NCBI RefSeq assembly: GCF_002753895.1
Contig: NZ_NJER01000002.1
Coordinates: 679,990 to 743,989, forward strand
DNA from: Halobacteriovorax sp. JY17
Lineage (GTDB): Bacteria > Bdellovibrionota > Bacteriovoracia > Bacteriovoracales > Bacteriovoracaceae
Length of the DNA stretch: 64,000 nt
Direction: 5' to 3'
Shown here: piece after piece, positions 26,280-35,568 of the stretch
Layout of the letters: each line of letters starts with the position of its first letter
Position numbering within the stretch: the stretch's first letter is position 1
Translations under genes and position numbers: made by a program
Notes under the pieces: model-generated
Told to the model about the DNA's origin: nothing
The model's input: only the letters and a program-made list of their open reading frames with translations
Databases searched by the model: none

Positions 26280-27092
26280 GTGAAAGCTATTATCTACAAT
26301 AATCACCAATTATTTGCAGCTGGAGAGTGGGAGAAGATGAGTCTCAATAGAGGACTATTCTTTGGTGAGTCTCCCTTTACGACTTTAAAGTTAAGTGACG
26401 GTGTTTTCGAAGCTCTAGAATTTCATCTTAGGCGATTATCGCGCTCAATTTACTTTCTATGGAATGTCGACTTTAAAGATTTTGAAGAGAGTTTGTTAAA
26501 AGGATTAAAAGAGCTCTACGAAGAAAGTGGCGATTTTTATTTCAGAATAACTTTTGTAAAAACACTAAATGAAGAAGTTGATTTCTTTATTTATAAACTT
26601 CCTTTTGAAAATAAAGAAGGAGATCTTAATTTAGAGATCTCTAAAGTTATTCGTGGAAGAACGAATATTCCAAATTATTTAAAAGTTGGAAATTACCTTG
26701 AATACTCCTTGGAACTTCGAGAGAAGAAGTGCTCTGAGCTCGTTTACTTTAATTTTGAAAACGAACTACTCGAATGTGGTACAAGTAATATATTTCTAGT
26801 AAAAGATGAAAAAGTTTTAACACCTGCTCTCATTCCTGGAATACTTGACGGAGTAACACGCCATCTTCTTTTAGATTTTCTAAGGGCTGAGAATCTTTCA
26901 GTTAGAGAGTGTAGCCTTAGTCTTGAAGATTTAAAAAATAGTGATGAGATTTGGCTAACAAATGGGCTTAGAGGTATAAGGGCTGCAAGCTCTTTATCTG
27001 GTGAAGATTTGTCGAATAAATTATTATTAAAAATTAATGAGAAGTTTAAAAAATTTGTGAGAAATTATGGTGAAGCAACAGCTAGAGGTTAA
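26280..27092 (+). CDS. Class IV aminotransferase, probable aminodeoxychorismate lyase
   Basis: 270 residues from GTG 26280. Fold type IV PLP pattern: LNRGLFFGESPFTTLKLSDG at the N-terminus, KVGNYLEYSLELREK with the likely PLP Lys, and CGTSNIFLVKDEKVLTPALI with GILDGVTRHLL. The GEGLFET-like opening and overall length favour PabC (4-aminobenzoate formation) over branched-chain aminotransferase, but sequence alone does not settle it. The gene is divergent from the panB cluster with a 70-nt shared upstream region. An upstream ATG at 26250 is an alternative start. It overlaps yacG at its 3' end. Confidence 0.72.
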   Translation: MKAIIYNNHQLFAAGEWEKMSLNRGLFFGESPFTTLKLSDGVFEALEFHLRRLSRSIYFLWNVDFKDFEESLLKGLKELYEESGDFYFRITFVKTLNEEVDFFIYKLPFENKEGDLNLEISKVIRGRTNIPNYLKVGNYLEYSLELREKKCSELVYFNFENELLECGTSNIFLVKDEKVLTPALIPGILDGVTRHLLLDFLRAENLSVRECSLSLEDLKNSDEIWLTNGLRGIRAASSLSGEDLSNKLLLKINEKFKKFVRNYGEATARG

Positions 27093-27309
27093 GTGCCCAA
27101 ATTGTAAAAAGAAGTTTAACTACTACGATAGTGAGCATCGTCCATTTTGTACAGAACGTTGCAAAATGATCGATATGGGGCATTGGTGGAATGAGAGTTA
27201 TACTGTTCCTGTAAAAGGTAATCCAGATTCAGAAATGGTTATTGATGAATTTGAAATAGATGAGAGCGATCAAGGATTTGGTAATTTCTACGATGATGAA
27301 GAACAATAA
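27067..27309 (+). CDS. yacG: YacG-like zinc-ribbon protein (DNA gyrase inhibitor type)
   Basis: 80 residues. KCPNCKKKFNYYDSEHRPFC then TERCKMIDMGHWWNESY is the YacG zinc ribbon (CxxC...CxxxC) and the DLG.W motif. In E. coli, YacG binds GyrB and inhibits gyrase. The C-terminal 30 residues are acidic. Overlaps the aminotransferase gene by 26 nt and the phosphatase gene by 17 nt, so the three genes form one coupled unit. Confidence 0.88.
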   Translation: MVKQQLEVKCPNCKKKFNYYDSEHRPFCTERCKMIDMGHWWNESYTVPVKGNPDSEMVIDEFEIDESDQGFGNFYDDEEQ

Positions 27310-28150
27310 GAAAAATATTTTAGATGCCCTAAATTTTGCATTAGACCTGTCTTATAGCGCAGGGAAGATACTTTTGAAGTATCAGACAAAGTTGAGCTCT
27401 CTTGAGATCACAAGTAAACAGGCCCAAGGGGTTGCTTCAACTGCAGACCTTGCTTCTGAAAAATTTATCATGAAGCAAATCTCTAAGAAGTATCCTAATC
27501 ACGATATTCTTGCTGAAGAAAGTGCCTATGCTCAATTTGGCGATGCTAAAGAAGCTTATCAAGTATTTAAAGAACGTGAATGGACTTGGGTTATTGATCC
27601 ACTTGATGGAACAAATAATTTCTTAAATGGATTAGATTACTATGCTATTTGTATTTCTCTTCTTCATTTTGGTAAACCAGTTCTCGGTGTTGTTTATAGA
27701 CCTTCCAACGGAGACTGCTATTACGCTAGCTCTTTTGGAGAAAGTCGTTTCTCTAATTTAACAAAGTCTCCAAAATCTAAAAAACTCTTTTCAAAATCAA
27801 ATAAGAAGAAATTAAGTGAGGCCATGCTCAGCACTGGCTTTGTTACCGAAAAAGGAAAGTGCTTCGACACAGAATTTGACCAATTTGTTCAGATAATGAA
27901 GAAATCTCGTGGAATTAGAAGAATGGGAAGTGCTGCCCTTGATCTCTGTCTTGTTGCTAGTGGAGTGTTTGACGGTTTCTGGGAAAGTGGACTTGCGCCG
28001 TGGGATATGGCCGCTGCAGGAATTATTTGTGAGCAAAGTGGAGTGAAAGTAACAGACTTTGAAGGTCGGCCATTTCAGCCTTTTACCGCCTCAATTTTAG
28101 CGGCGAGACCCCCTTTTTATAAAGAGCTTAAGTCTCAGTTTAAACGCTAA
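27293..28150 (+). CDS. suhB: Inositol monophosphatase family protein
   Basis: 285 residues from ATG 27293. Lithium-sensitive phosphatase motifs: LAEESAYA (metal Glu), WVIDPLDGTNNFLNG, and GSAALDLCLVASGVFDGFWE with APWDMAAAG. SuhB-type enzymes hydrolyse inositol-1-phosphate and in E. coli bind RNA polymerase antitermination complexes; IMPA relatives such as 3'-phosphoadenosine phosphatase share the motifs. SuhB is the best guess. Promoter of the next gene lies directly behind its stop. Confidence 0.82.
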   Translation: MMKNNKKNILDALNFALDLSYSAGKILLKYQTKLSSLEITSKQAQGVASTADLASEKFIMKQISKKYPNHDILAEESAYAQFGDAKEAYQVFKEREWTWVIDPLDGTNNFLNGLDYYAICISLLHFGKPVLGVVYRPSNGDCYYASSFGESRFSNLTKSPKSKKLFSKSNKKKLSEAMLSTGFVTEKGKCFDTEFDQFVQIMKKSRGIRRMGSAALDLCLVASGVFDGFWESGLAPWDMAAAGIICEQSGVKVTDFEGRPFQPFTASILAARPPFYKELKSQFKR

Positions 28151-28167
28151 GAATTAATGTTCACCTG

Positions 28168-28195
28168 TTGACAAAAATTCGCAGCACTCTATAAT
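28168..28195 (+). promoter_or_regulatory. Consensus sigma-70 promoter
   Basis: Perfect TTGACA (28168-28173) and perfect TATAAT (28190-28195) with a 16-bp spacer, 41 nt upstream of the coiled-coil protein start. Confidence 0.88.
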
Positions 28196-28236
28196 TTTAA
28201 GTAGATATAACCTATAAGTATTCCAAGGATGGAAGC

Positions 28237-29214
28237 GTGACAGAGACGATGAAAAGGTTCGTAAGAGAAGTAGCTCAATTTAGTGATGAGACTCTTATTA
28301 TTACCTTGTCTATTTTAGTTTTAGTATTAGTGATTCTTGTGGCCTATTGGCACTATAACAAGAAGAAGTTTCACCAATTATCTCACCAGATACCAGCAAG
28401 TGTTTTAAAGACTTATTTGGATTCAATTATTCAAAATTCTACTTCTCTTAAGTCATCTCTTTTTAGAGGTGGGGGATTAGATATCGGTGAAGGAATTCCT
28501 TCGGTTGTTCCTGTTAGAGATTTACCTCCAGGAAATGTATCTGTTAGTGGTGATAGCTCAGAAGAGCTAAATCAAAAAGTTGCAGAGATAGCCTCTCTTA
28601 CTCAAAGGCTTTCTGATAAAGACAGACAAATTACTGAACTCGACAATAAGTTGAGAGACGCTCAAGCAGCATCTTTAAATGCTGGGGGAGATTCATCAGA
28701 AGAAATTAAAATTCTTCAAGATGAGATTGAATCTCTAAGAGCTCAGTTGGCAGCTGCAGGAACAAATTCAGGAGCAGGGGATAATGATGGTCTTGCTGCA
28801 GAACTTTCTGCTGTTACGAAAGAGAGAGATGAATTAAAAGAAAGACTCATGGAATATGAAATCATTGAAGAAGATCTTGCAAATTTAAAAAGACTTCAAC
28901 AAGAGAATGATCAATTGAAGAAAACAATTGCGGATCTTCAAGCAGACGGTCCTGCTGCTCCGGTTGAAGAGCCGGTTGAAGAGGCAGAGCCTACTCCTGA
29001 GCCTGTTGCGGAAGAGATTCCTGAAAGTGCCCCAGAGGAAGAAGACGATGAGGATTTAGAGGCACAAATGGCTGCCGCTATTACTGAATCAATGCCTGAG
29101 GAGGCTCCTGCACCAGCTGCTGCGGAAGCCGCCGTTGACGATGTTCCTGTTAATGATGGTGAGCAAAAATCTGCTGAAGAATTACTTTCTGAATTTGAAA
29201 AGATGTTAGGTTAA
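28237..29214 (+). CDS. Membrane-anchored coiled-coil protein
   Basis: 325 residues from GTG 28237. One transmembrane helix (about residues 19-42, LIITLSILVLVLVILVAYWHY), then a predicted heptad-repeat coiled coil (about 110-230, with a Gly/Ser break near 150-175) and a Pro/Ala/Glu-rich acidic tail ending SAEELLSEFEKMLG. A large, probably cytoplasmic scaffold. Function unknown. A consensus promoter suggests strong, constitutive expression. The next gene starts 17 nt downstream. Confidence 0.75.
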   Translation: MTETMKRFVREVAQFSDETLIITLSILVLVLVILVAYWHYNKKKFHQLSHQIPASVLKTYLDSIIQNSTSLKSSLFRGGGLDIGEGIPSVVPVRDLPPGNVSVSGDSSEELNQKVAEIASLTQRLSDKDRQITELDNKLRDAQAASLNAGGDSSEEIKILQDEIESLRAQLAAAGTNSGAGDNDGLAAELSAVTKERDELKERLMEYEIIEEDLANLKRLQQENDQLKKTIADLQADGPAAPVEEPVEEAEPTPEPVAEEIPESAPEEEDDEDLEAQMAAAITESMPEEAPAPAAAEAAVDDVPVNDGEQKSAEELLSEFEKMLG

Positions 29215-29231
29215 TAAATTTAAGGATGAAT

Positions 29232-30008
29232 ATGAAAAAAATAATTTTACTAGTTCTATTATCTTCTTCACTTTCATCCTTTGCGAGCGTTGATGCAAAA
29301 GCAACTGATAAAGTAATTACAGAGTCTTTATTAAATAAATTTTCAAAGAAATCTAATAAGAAAGATCTCATCGCATTAAAAAAAGAAGTCATGTCCCATA
29401 GTGGAAAATCTGTACCAGCCTTAGTTCAAGTTATGAAAAATGGAAAGTATCCTGAAAAGAATAGATGGGTAGCAACATTTATGCTTGGAAAAATTATGGG
29501 AAAGAAATCAGCCCCATTTATTTCAAAATTTCTAACACATCCAAGCTGGGTCATGAGAATGGCCTCTCTTAAAACTCTCTTGGCCTTAAAAGGAGTAGAG
29601 TATAAGAGAAGCTTTAGTAATGCTTTAAAAGATAATTCATTCATCGTTAGATCTCAGGCTCTGGATAATATCTCTAAACTTGGCCTACGTAGCGAAGCCC
29701 CTTTTGTTTGGCAAATGCTCTATGACAAGAGAAACTACTATGCACCTAAGAAGGGAAGTTCTAAGAAAGAAGGAAACCTTAAGAGGACGAATCTTATTAA
29801 GAAAGCAATCCTTACAGTTGGTGATTTAAAATTTGAAAAAGCAAAAGTACCACTTCTGTCTATGATTCAAAAAGATAAGTATAAAGATATTTTTTCTGAA
29901 GTTAATACTTCTTTAGAGAAGATAACTGGTAAGAAATCTCCAGAAGGAAATAAGCAAGTAAAGCTTCGTTTTTGGAAGAAAATCGAAGTAGCAAGTAAGA
30001 CAATTTAG
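29232..30008 (+). CDS. Exported HEAT-repeat-like protein
   Basis: 258 residues; start set at ATG 29232 because AAGG (29222-29225) is well spaced for it, not for the ATG at 29226. Signal peptide MKKIILLVLLSSSLSSFA. Paired helices with HEAT-like spacing appear at GKSVPALVQVMKNGKY, RWVATFMLGKIMGKKSAPFI, WVMRMASLKTLLALKG and FIVRSQALDNISKLG, suggesting a periplasmic protein-interaction solenoid. Strongly basic. Its stop codon overlaps the convergent lipoprotein stop. Confidence 0.72.
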   Translation: MKKIILLVLLSSSLSSFASVDAKATDKVITESLLNKFSKKSNKKDLIALKKEVMSHSGKSVPALVQVMKNGKYPEKNRWVATFMLGKIMGKKSAPFISKFLTHPSWVMRMASLKTLLALKGVEYKRSFSNALKDNSFIVRSQALDNISKLGLRSEAPFVWQMLYDKRNYYAPKKGSSKKEGNLKRTNLIKKAILTVGDLKFEKAKVPLLSMIQKDKYKDIFSEVNTSLEKITGKKSPEGNKQVKLRFWKKIEVASKTI

Positions 30009-30571
30009 AAGGCTTCTTCAAGTTCTTTAGATTTCTTTTCTTCAATCTTTTTAAGTTTATTATCAATTGAAATGACTCTATCTATTCTATAGAGAAGAGA
30101 GTTCTCTAGGATTCCATCTGTCCTAACAACTTTCCAACCTTGAAGAAAATCTTGTTCAACCATCTGTCTCTTAAAAACTGTAACCTTTGCGACTTCTCTC
30201 GTTCCGCTAAAACCTTTAACAACGTTTACAATTAGTTTAAACTTTGCAGCCTTTACAGCATCTCTACTTCCAAACGAGTCAGCGAAATTCAATTGTAGTG
30301 TGTTATCAATCCACCTTGTCTTAATAACTCCAGCTTCTTGATTTTGAAGGGCCAAGTCATATTTTTGCATGATCTGTAGTACAGCTTGCCAAGTTTGATT
30401 ATAAGTAGATTTAAATAACTTTGAAGGAATTTCAAACTCTTCAGCAATCTCTTGAAATTGTTGGTAGCTGGAACATCCGCTAAAATTAAGAGGTAATACT
30501 AATAAAAGAAGAAAACTTCCTCTTTTTAATAGATTTTTGATAAGAATAAGATAATAAAATTGTTTTAACAT
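30005..30571 (-). CDS. Lipoprotein, possibly BamC-like
   Basis: 188 residues. A long N-terminal basic/hydrophobic leader ends LNFSGC, a lipobox at about residue 33. The body TYNQTWQAVLQIMQKYDLAL then GVIKTRW resembles the helix-grip repeat of BamC/NlpB and the related DUF families, but similarity is short. If so, it may act in outer-membrane protein assembly. No good ribosome site at the ATG. Divergent from kdsD with 54 nt between. Confidence 0.6.
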   Translation of the reverse strand: MLKQFYYLILIKNLLKRGSFLLLLVLPLNFSGCSSYQQFQEIAEEFEIPSKLFKSTYNQTWQAVLQIMQKYDLALQNQEAGVIKTRWIDNTLQLNFADSFGSRDAVKAAKFKLIVNVVKGFSGTREVAKVTVFKRQMVEQDFLQGWKVVRTDGILENSLLYRIDRVISIDNKLKKIEEKKSKELEEAF

Positions 30572-30625
30572 TGTTATAATTTTAACTCAGATAATTTATA
30601 GACCCAAGAGAATATTGAGAAAGTT

Positions 30626-31609
30626 ATGAGTAAAATAGAAATATTAAGAGATGTCCTCAATTTAGAAGCAAAATCTATCGAATTAGCTGCAAAACGCTTG
30701 AATGAAGAGATGATTTTAAAAATGGAGAGCATTTTTGAAGAATTAATTCAAACTGGTGGCGATATTGTCTTCTGCGGAGTGGGGAAGTCAGGACTTATTG
30801 GAGCAAAACTTGCTTCCACATTCACTTCTCTTGGACTTAGATCCTTTCTCTTACATCCTACAGAAGCTCTTCATGGAGATTTAGGAAGAGTTAGAGAGAA
30901 TGATGTCATCGTCTTCTTATCAAAATCTGGAACAACAGAAGAGATTTTAAAAATTCTTCCTTTTCTAAAGTCTAAGAAGTCAAACTCGGTTGGCTTTCTT
31001 GGAGCTGTAAATTCACCAATTGGAAATGAATGCGCTGTCGTATTTGATTGTAGTGTTGAAAAAGAGGCCTGTATTAATAATCAAGCTCCAACCACAAGCT
31101 CAACTGTTGCACTAGCAATGGGAGATGCTCTTGCTGTCTTCTTTGAACATATGGTTAATCTTTCAAAAGAAGGCTTTGCCCAGAATCACCCTGGGGGATT
31201 TCTAGGAAAGAGTCTTCGTATGAAAGTAGATGATTTAATGTGGAAAAGTAGTGAGTGTGCAATTGTAGAATCTAGTGCGACTCTAAAAGATGTTATTCTT
31301 GAAATGACAAATAAACCTCTCGGCGCTTGTGCGGTCATAGATAAGGACAAATTTATCGGTCTTATTGTTGAGGGTGATATTAGACGTTGTCTTTCAACAG
31401 GCACAGGAGAGCTCTCTATTTCAGTGAGAGACTTCCTAAATAAAAGTCCAACAACTGTAACAAGAAGTACCCTAGCTTTTGATGCTCTAAAAGTAATGGA
31501 AGAAAGAACAAGTCCTATTGCTGTGGTTCCAGTATTAGAAGAGAAAGAGTTCTTTGGATTTATAAGACTACATGACCTACTAAAAGCAGGCCTTAGTCCA
31601 AATTCCTAG
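30626..31609 (+). CDS. kdsD: D-arabinose-5-phosphate isomerase (KdsD/KpsF type)
   Basis: 327 residues: SIS domain (GVGKSGLIGAKLASTF, LHGDLGRV, LSKSGTTEEI) followed by two CBS domains from about residue 200. It makes arabinose-5-phosphate for Kdo synthesis, so Kdo is probably part of the lipopolysaccharide core. Length agrees with E. coli KdsD (328). The 3' end overlaps the convergent lnt gene by 17 nt. Confidence 0.93.
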   Translation: MSKIEILRDVLNLEAKSIELAAKRLNEEMILKMESIFEELIQTGGDIVFCGVGKSGLIGAKLASTFTSLGLRSFLLHPTEALHGDLGRVRENDVIVFLSKSGTTEEILKILPFLKSKKSNSVGFLGAVNSPIGNECAVVFDCSVEKEACINNQAPTTSSTVALAMGDALAVFFEHMVNLSKEGFAQNHPGGFLGKSLRMKVDDLMWKSSECAIVESSATLKDVILEMTNKPLGACAVIDKDKFIGLIVEGDIRRCLSTGTGELSISVRDFLNKSPTTVTRSTLAFDALKVMEERTSPIAVVPVLEEKEFFGFIRLHDLLKAGLSPNS

Positions 31610-33218
31610 TTCTTCTATTTAGAATTAGAGAAATAATAATCAGAGTCATTACGATGAAGAGAGTCGGAAATAATCCATATTCTTGATAGAGAGTCTTTCC
31701 TCTCTCTTTAGTTTTTAATTTTACGTCTTGAATAACTTCTTTAAAGAGAGGACTTCTCTCTGTTTCACTTCCGTCTTGATAGATAATCGAAGTTATTCCT
31801 GTATTAGTCATTCTCACTATTGGTATATCAAATTCGAGGGCCCTCCACTTTGAAAGGAAGAGGTGTTGTTCTGGTTCAGCAGTTTCTCCGTACCAGCTAT
31901 CGTTGGTGAGATTGATTAGAAAGTCGGGCTGAGTGTCGAGAGAGTTTAAGTTATCTTTTATAAATGATGAAAAAAGTATTTCGTAGCAAATTGCTGCACT
32001 AAATGGTGTTCCCTTATTTGTTTTAAAAAGAGTGTAATGATCTCCACTGGCAAAGAAAGAAATATTTTGTAGATACTGTGAGAGGTACTGGTTGAAAGGT
32101 CCAAACGGTAAGCCCTCTCCAAAAGGTATTAATTTCATTTTATGAAAGCGCTTCTTTAGAGTTCCATCAATTCCAAAGTGAAATGCAGTGTTGTACTCTG
32201 TTTGAAAATAGTCACTATTTTCACTAGAAGATTTATCGTAGCCACCTGTGAAAACTTCAGCATTGGTTATCCTTGCGACCTCTTTAATTAATTTAGGAGT
32301 ATATCTCGCATCATTTTCCATTTTCATGGAATTCAAGAGCCTTGGATATGCAGTCTCTGGCCAAATGATTAGGTCAATTGGTTCAGTGCTTGTTACTGTA
32401 CTTAGTCTTAGGTATCTCTCGTAAACTTCATCAAAGGCAAAAGGTTTCCCACTTTCAGAATTCACTTTTACAAAGTTACCTATATTGGCCTGAACGAGTC
32501 TTAGATTGTGGGAGACAGAATCTGTCTCATCTGTTTTCTTTAATGGGAGAGCGAAGTTTGCAATGAGGAAAATGAGAGAGGAGAAAATCGCTAATTTATC
32601 GAGCCTTGCATATTTAAGTCTATGAGCAATAGTAAGGGCTAACCAGAAATTTATGAAAGAAAAGAGTGGAGCACCAAAGAGAGGAGCTAGCCCTAGATAA
32701 GGAGCAAAGCTTAGCCAACTATGTCCCATGTGAGCAGGAAATTGCTGAGGAGTAAACCTCTCTACCAGTGTAAGCGCGATAGCGTAAATTATATGTCTAC
32801 TTGATATGGAAGAAACAAGTGAGGACGACTTCACAGAGAACTTCTTGTAAAGTCTGTGTCCTAGAGTGAATAGGATTAAATGCGGACAAATTATTAAAGA
32901 AAAGAAAACTCCAAGCATCCAATTAATAGGAAAAGGTATTTCCCCAAAAACTTTTAGGGTTTCAGGAATCCAGTAGTAGCCAAGCGTATTGTATCCAATT
33001 GAGAATGAAAGAACACTTAGAATATCTAACCATATAGAGCGCTCCATCATTTCTTTCTTTGTAAAAGCAAGTGAATAAAGAAGAAGAGACATTCCTATAA
33101 TTGTTCCAAGTGGGAATGAAGGAGCAAAAGTCATAGGGAATGCTGTTGCATAAATTATTCCTCCAATGAGGGGAATAAAAATTGTGACGGTCCATTTACT
33201 AGAAAACGGAGAACTCAT
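31593..33218 (-). CDS. lnt: Apolipoprotein N-acyltransferase
   Basis: 541 residues. About six to eight hydrophobic helices fill the first 220 residues, then a nitrilase-like periplasmic domain with the catalytic Glu in IIWPETAYP, Lys in HKMKLIPFGE and Cys in AAICYEILF, then a last membrane helix. Lnt adds the third acyl chain to lipoproteins; the many lipoproteins in this window are its substrates. Start ATG follows AGAG. Confidence 0.93.
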   Translation of the reverse strand: MSSPFSSKWTVTIFIPLIGGIIYATAFPMTFAPSFPLGTIIGMSLLLYSLAFTKKEMMERSIWLDILSVLSFSIGYNTLGYYWIPETLKVFGEIPFPINWMLGVFFSLIICPHLILFTLGHRLYKKFSVKSSSLVSSISSRHIIYAIALTLVERFTPQQFPAHMGHSWLSFAPYLGLAPLFGAPLFSFINFWLALTIAHRLKYARLDKLAIFSSLIFLIANFALPLKKTDETDSVSHNLRLVQANIGNFVKVNSESGKPFAFDEVYERYLRLSTVTSTEPIDLIIWPETAYPRLLNSMKMENDARYTPKLIKEVARITNAEVFTGGYDKSSSENSDYFQTEYNTAFHFGIDGTLKKRFHKMKLIPFGEGLPFGPFNQYLSQYLQNISFFASGDHYTLFKTNKGTPFSAAICYEILFSSFIKDNLNSLDTQPDFLINLTNDSWYGETAEPEQHLFLSKWRALEFDIPIVRMTNTGITSIIYQDGSETERSPLFKEVIQDVKLKTKERGKTLYQEYGLFPTLFIVMTLIIISLILNRRTRNLD

Positions 33219-33308
33219 ATTTATCTCTTTTTTAAGTTTAGTTTTTTAAAATGATACTGTTCAAACAAGAAATTGCCAATTTTGAATATTTAATAGTACA
33301 ATTTTATT

Positions 33309-33965
33309 ATGGAAGTACAAATCGACCCAAGGAAGGGTAATTCAAATTTCTTACATACACCAATAAAAGAGATACAGCGCTGTCACCAATGTGATTCTGT
33401 ATTTATAGATAACGGTGAATGCGAAACTTGTGGTTATCAATTAAATTTTGATTTTCTAGGCGACCCTCTCGGAGAGAAGAGTTTCTATTCCATTAGGGAG
33501 AGCTATTGGGAGAACCTAGGACCCCTAACAAGACTTCATGGTGACTTAGAACATTTCGATCCCCTTAACTTTAGTAGATATAAGAGAAAAATGTTTATGA
33601 GGTATAATATCCTCTTAGATTATTTCTATAATAGAAGTGAATATAGGGTTGAGGATAGAAATTTATATCTTCAAGAATTCACAGACTTGATCATAGAACT
33701 TATAAAGTATGGAGTCAGTGAAGATGAGCTATGGAAGAATGTTGATGAATCCTCTAAGCTTCATTCAATCTATGCAAAGATTCATGAGTCAATTGAATGT
33801 GCCAAACTAGAAAAAGAGAACTCACCGTCTCTTGTCTTAAGTCTTCTCGATTATAGGGTGTTTGGTCTGATGAGGGTTGGTGTGATAGCTATTACGTTCT
33901 TTGGGGGACTAGGTCTCGTTGCAGCTGCGCTATCATTCTACCGGTATATGTTATTTAATTATTAA
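33309..33965 (+). CDS. Zinc-ribbon protein with C-terminal membrane helix
   Basis: 218 residues, not recognised as a family. Near the N-terminus CHQCDSVFIDNGECETCGY is a two-CxxC zinc ribbon. A helical mid-region (about residues 70-175) follows, and the end is a single membrane anchor (VGVIAITFFGGLGLVAAALS). Tail-anchored in the inner membrane with the zinc ribbon in the cytosol is likely. No clear ribosome site. Its stop overlaps that of the convergent protease gene. Confidence 0.65.
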   Translation: MEVQIDPRKGNSNFLHTPIKEIQRCHQCDSVFIDNGECETCGYQLNFDFLGDPLGEKSFYSIRESYWENLGPLTRLHGDLEHFDPLNFSRYKRKMFMRYNILLDYFYNRSEYRVEDRNLYLQEFTDLIIELIKYGVSEDELWKNVDESSKLHSIYAKIHESIECAKLEKENSPSLVLSLLDYRVFGLMRVGVIAITFFGGLGLVAAALSFYRYMLFNY

Positions 33966-35194
33966 TTTGCTCTTCTTAAAAAGATTTTTCCTTCTTCAGT
34001 CTTCTCATTAAACTTTTGAGCGACTTCTCTTTTTACTTTTGAATCAGCAGCAATATTTGTTGGCTGATTTGATTCTCTTGTAAATTCTGCTGCCATCTGG
34101 TGAGCTTTTGAAGCATCTAGTCTTCCACCTGAAGCGCATTTTGTTGTAAGAGTAATTTCTTGTTTTGCTGATTTCTTGATAATCATTTTTAAATCTTCTG
34201 CAGACAGTTGTGGGTAGTGAGACTTTATTAGTGCCGCTACTCCTGAAACAAATGCTGTTGCCTGACTTGTTCCTGTTAAATATCCAGATCGGCTATGTGG
34301 AAGAGCTGATTTAATTCTATACCCTGGTGCCGAGATATCAACAGTTCTCTTTCCGTAGTTCGAAGAAGAGAGTATTTGCTTGCTTTGGTTGTGTGCAGTT
34401 ACAGTAATAATATTCTTTAGACCATAACTTGCTGGATAGTAAGCATTGTCTTTATTATCAATATTTGATTCTTCATTTCCTGCTGCCGCAACAACTAGGA
34501 TTCCTTTTTCTTCGGCTTTCTTTAAGATTTCTAGTTCTCTTCTATCTGGCTCTGGTCCACCACCTGAGTAGTTTATAACATCAACACCCATATTTACGGC
34601 GTAATCAAGGGCCTCAATTGTAGAGTTTAAGTTGTCTTGTCCATTAGCGTTTCTATTGTAATATTTTAAAGTAAGGATTTGTACTTTTGGGAATACACTT
34701 TTTACTATACCCGCTACGTGAGTTCCGTGACCGTGGTCATCGTTAGGCTTATTTACTGCAGTTCTTCCTTTGGAGAAATCGATTCCATAATTAAGAAGGC
34801 TCTCGTGTCCTTGAAGGACATGAATATTCTTCTTTAAGAATGGATGTTCAGGATCAATTCCTGTATCTATTACAGCAACAACAATATCTTTCTTCTTCTT
34901 GAAATTTCTCCAAGCTTCTATCAAGTTAATAGATGATGTTTTATTGTCAGGATCAATTCCCCAGCTGGCATAAGTAGATTTAAGTAAATTGAGGTCTAGT
35001 GATTCGGCATCTCTAACAACAGCTTCGCTCGCCTTGAAATACTTCTTCTTTGTAACCTTCTTTAACATTTCTTGGCTTAGACTAGATTTTCTAGACTTTC
35101 CAGCATCTGCCAAAGCAGAATGAGAAATGAGGCTTAGTGATAGGCCTAGGCTTAGAAGAACTGTAACGAGTTTTGGTCTAAGTTGTTGTGACAT
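33962..35194 (-). CDS. Subtilisin-like serine protease (S8)
   Basis: 410 residues from ATG 35194, chosen because GGAG lies 9 nt upstream; longer frames to 35293 lack a site. Signal region LVTVLLSLGLSLSLISHSALA is followed by a propeptide-like stretch. Triad: Asp in VVAVIDTGID, His in DDHGHGTHVAG, Ser in LTGTSQATAFVSGVAALI; the oxyanion Asn is in VVAAAGNEE. Secreted or periplasmic protease. A 30-residue basic tail follows the catalytic domain. A predator would use such an enzyme on prey proteins, but this is inferred. Confidence 0.93.
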   Translation of the reverse strand: MSQQLRPKLVTVLLSLGLSLSLISHSALADAGKSRKSSLSQEMLKKVTKKKYFKASEAVVRDAESLDLNLLKSTYASWGIDPDNKTSSINLIEAWRNFKKKKDIVVAVIDTGIDPEHPFLKKNIHVLQGHESLLNYGIDFSKGRTAVNKPNDDHGHGTHVAGIVKSVFPKVQILTLKYYNRNANGQDNLNSTIEALDYAVNMGVDVINYSGGGPEPDRRELEILKKAEEKGILVVAAAGNEESNIDNKDNAYYPASYGLKNIITVTAHNQSKQILSSSNYGKRTVDISAPGYRIKSALPHSRSGYLTGTSQATAFVSGVAALIKSHYPQLSAEDLKMIIKKSAKQEITLTTKCASGGRLDASKAHQMAAEFTRESNQPTNIAADSKVKREVAQKFNEKTEEGKIFLRRAN

Positions 35195-35568
35195 TAGATG
35201 AATCTCCATCGCAATAATAATCAATTTTTTTAGAAATGTCTCGGTTGAGAACACTTCAATAGTCTCTTTTAATATAAGCAAGGATTGGGCCAAGCTTTAG
35301 CCTATATAAACAGAGGGTTAGGGTAGGGAAAAAGGGAGTCTATTGTCTAAGCTTATGAGAGGTGTATAAAAACTAGTCACTTTAGGGGGAAGGGTGTTTA
35401 AAAGTTAACAGGTCATTTTGATGACAATATGGATGTGCGAATTGACCCTAGTTTCACTATGAGTCATCTAAAGTGCTAGAATTATATAACTAAAATTGGC
35501 ATCTCACTTGCTTCATTAATAGGTGTGATCACGGATGGATCACGCTAAATAAGAACAAGGATGTAGAA
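35195..35568. other. Divergent intergenic region between the subtilase and the small lipoprotein gene
   Basis: 374 nt with no gene seen. It contains a short inverted repeat GTCAT-TTTG-ATGAC (35412-35425), the promoter listed below, and an imperfect hairpin around GTGATC / GATCAC (35523-35543) just ahead of the lipoprotein ribosome site. Confidence 0.5.
35453..35482 (+). promoter_or_regulatory. Probable extended -10 promoter of the small lipoprotein
   Basis: TGC TAGAAT (TG at 35474-35475, -10 at 35477-35482) with TTCACT at 35453-35458 as -35, 18-bp spacer. Confidence 0.5.
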